Shown one piece after another: positions 20,641-21,460 of a stretch of 21,460 nucleotides of DNA. The stretch is taken from assembly GCA_036897485.1 (NCBI GenBank), contig JAYMTF010001756.1, positions 1 to 21,460 of the forward strand, in the 5' to 3' direction. Source of the stretch: Pelargonium nanum. Taxonomy: Eukaryota; Streptophyta; Magnoliopsida; Geraniales; Geraniaceae. The notes under the pieces are model-generated. The model worked only from the letters and a program-made list of their open reading frames with translations, was not told the origin of the DNA and did no database searches. Within the stretch, counting starts at the first letter, position 1, and each line of letters begins with the position of its first letter. Made by a program: the position numbers and the translations under genes.

Positions 20641-21460
20641 AAAAATTCTAATGTTATATTGTAATTCATACGAGGTGTGATAATTCAAATTTTGGGTTAG
20701 TTTTTAAAGTTCCGAATGGACAAATATTAATTTATATCTGATCTGAAAATTGTTCTGGTACGTTCAAATCGAGTTTGTAATTTTAGTGTAATATGAGCGG
20801 AGTTGTTCAATCTAATCTGATTCGTATAAAATAAATCGTATTCAATATGACCCCAAAATTGGTCAGGACGATCGACAAGAAGTCGAAGTTGTTTATAAGT
20901 GTCGACAATTTTGAATTCATATTGTCAACTTTAATTTATGAACATCAAAAACCACCAAGTGTACGTGTTGACTTTACGGAAGAAAAAAAACGCGAGTCTC
21001 ATGCGCGAGGGGGAGTAGGTTCCACTTTAAAAGACAATTGATTGTGCACAAGTCAAACTTATCGAAGAAAAATTATTGAAAATGTGACTAAAAATTTCGA
21101 ATTATAAGATATTGAGGTACATATGAAGGTGGAAGTGAAATCACATCAACTCAATGATCCAAGTCTTGACAACAAAAACTGTAAGAGAGTGCAACATTTT
21201 CCAATATTAGCATAGACATTGTCTACATTTATCTGAAATTCATAAATTATTTCTTAAAGTTTAAGAATGGTAGGGTAGGCAAGAACAAAAAAGATAACGA
21301 GGGATCAGCAGTTTGAGCCGCTCTCCAACCCTAGCAAGGCGGCGGCGGCTTGACAGATAGAAGCTGCGGCTGCGGTTGCAGCTTCTGGGCGGTGGCTAGA
21401 GCTATTGTATCGAAGTGGTCGTATCTCTCGTATGAGAGTACTACCATCAGGGTATCTAGA
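20641..21460. other. Unrecognised intergenic DNA upstream of NOT1
   Basis: AT-rich until about 21300, then GC-rich with a GGC run (21339-21348) and a 9-bp perfect stem (agaagctgc 21359-21367, gcagcttct 21378-21386). The 64-aa plus-strand frame at 20847-21041 shows no domain. The GC-rich end could be the leader of a neighbouring gene or a retrotransposon start, but it is cut by the window edge. Confidence 0.5.

Noticed and set aside
1..21460. tRNA, rRNA, snoRNA or CRISPR structures
   Set aside because: No A/B boxes in tRNA context, C/D boxes with guide layout, rRNA motifs or regularly spaced identical repeats were seen. The only regular array is the diverged intron 1 repeat.

Overview
This is a plant nuclear genomic window, most likely from a dicot. 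The reasons are AT-rich introns, strictly GT-AG splice sites, a telo-box in a pyrimidine-rich leader, and plant-type transposon debris (hAT-like TIR elements and an RVT_3-type RNase H-like fragment). I cannot name the species.

One gene occupies about 90% of the window: a complete CCR4-NOT complex subunit 1 (NOT1) gene on the minus strand, ATG at 20006-20008 and stop at 638-640. I assembled it by hand as 51 coding exons and 50 GT-AG introns. The frame stays open throughout and predicts 2458 aa (2470 with an alternative donor in exon 31). Domain order matches NOT1: N-terminal HEAT region, TTP-binding-like MIF4G, CAF1-binding MIF4G, CNOT9-binding DUF3819, connector, and NOT1 C-terminal domain. 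This protein is the scaffold of the main cytoplasmic mRNA deadenylase; the catalytic and regulatory subunits are encoded elsewhere.

Layout in plus-strand coordinates: 1-637 holds the 3' UTR and downstream DNA, with a transposon end at the window edge. 638-4977 holds the C-terminal exons, whose introns are unusually rich in transposon remnants. One of these (2613-2872) is a nearly intact hAT-like MITE with an 8-bp target duplication. Intron 39 (4978-5821) carries a separate element with roughly 65-70-bp inverted arms. 5822-18370 holds the middle and N-terminal exons with mostly plain AT-rich introns. Intron 1 (18371-19909) contains four diverged tandem copies of a 175-210-bp unit. 20009 to about 20230 is the leader and proximal promoter. 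Immediately upstream, 20233-20640 is a decayed RNase H-like retrotransposon 3' end with a poly(A) tract. 20641-21460 is unrecognised DNA ending in a short GC-rich patch.

I found no RNA genes, CRISPR arrays or second intact gene, and nothing that supports a previously undescribed multi-gene system. The most interesting signals are the retrotransposon relic beside the NOT1 promoter, the intron 1 tandem array, the two inverted-repeat elements and the in-frame alternative donor.
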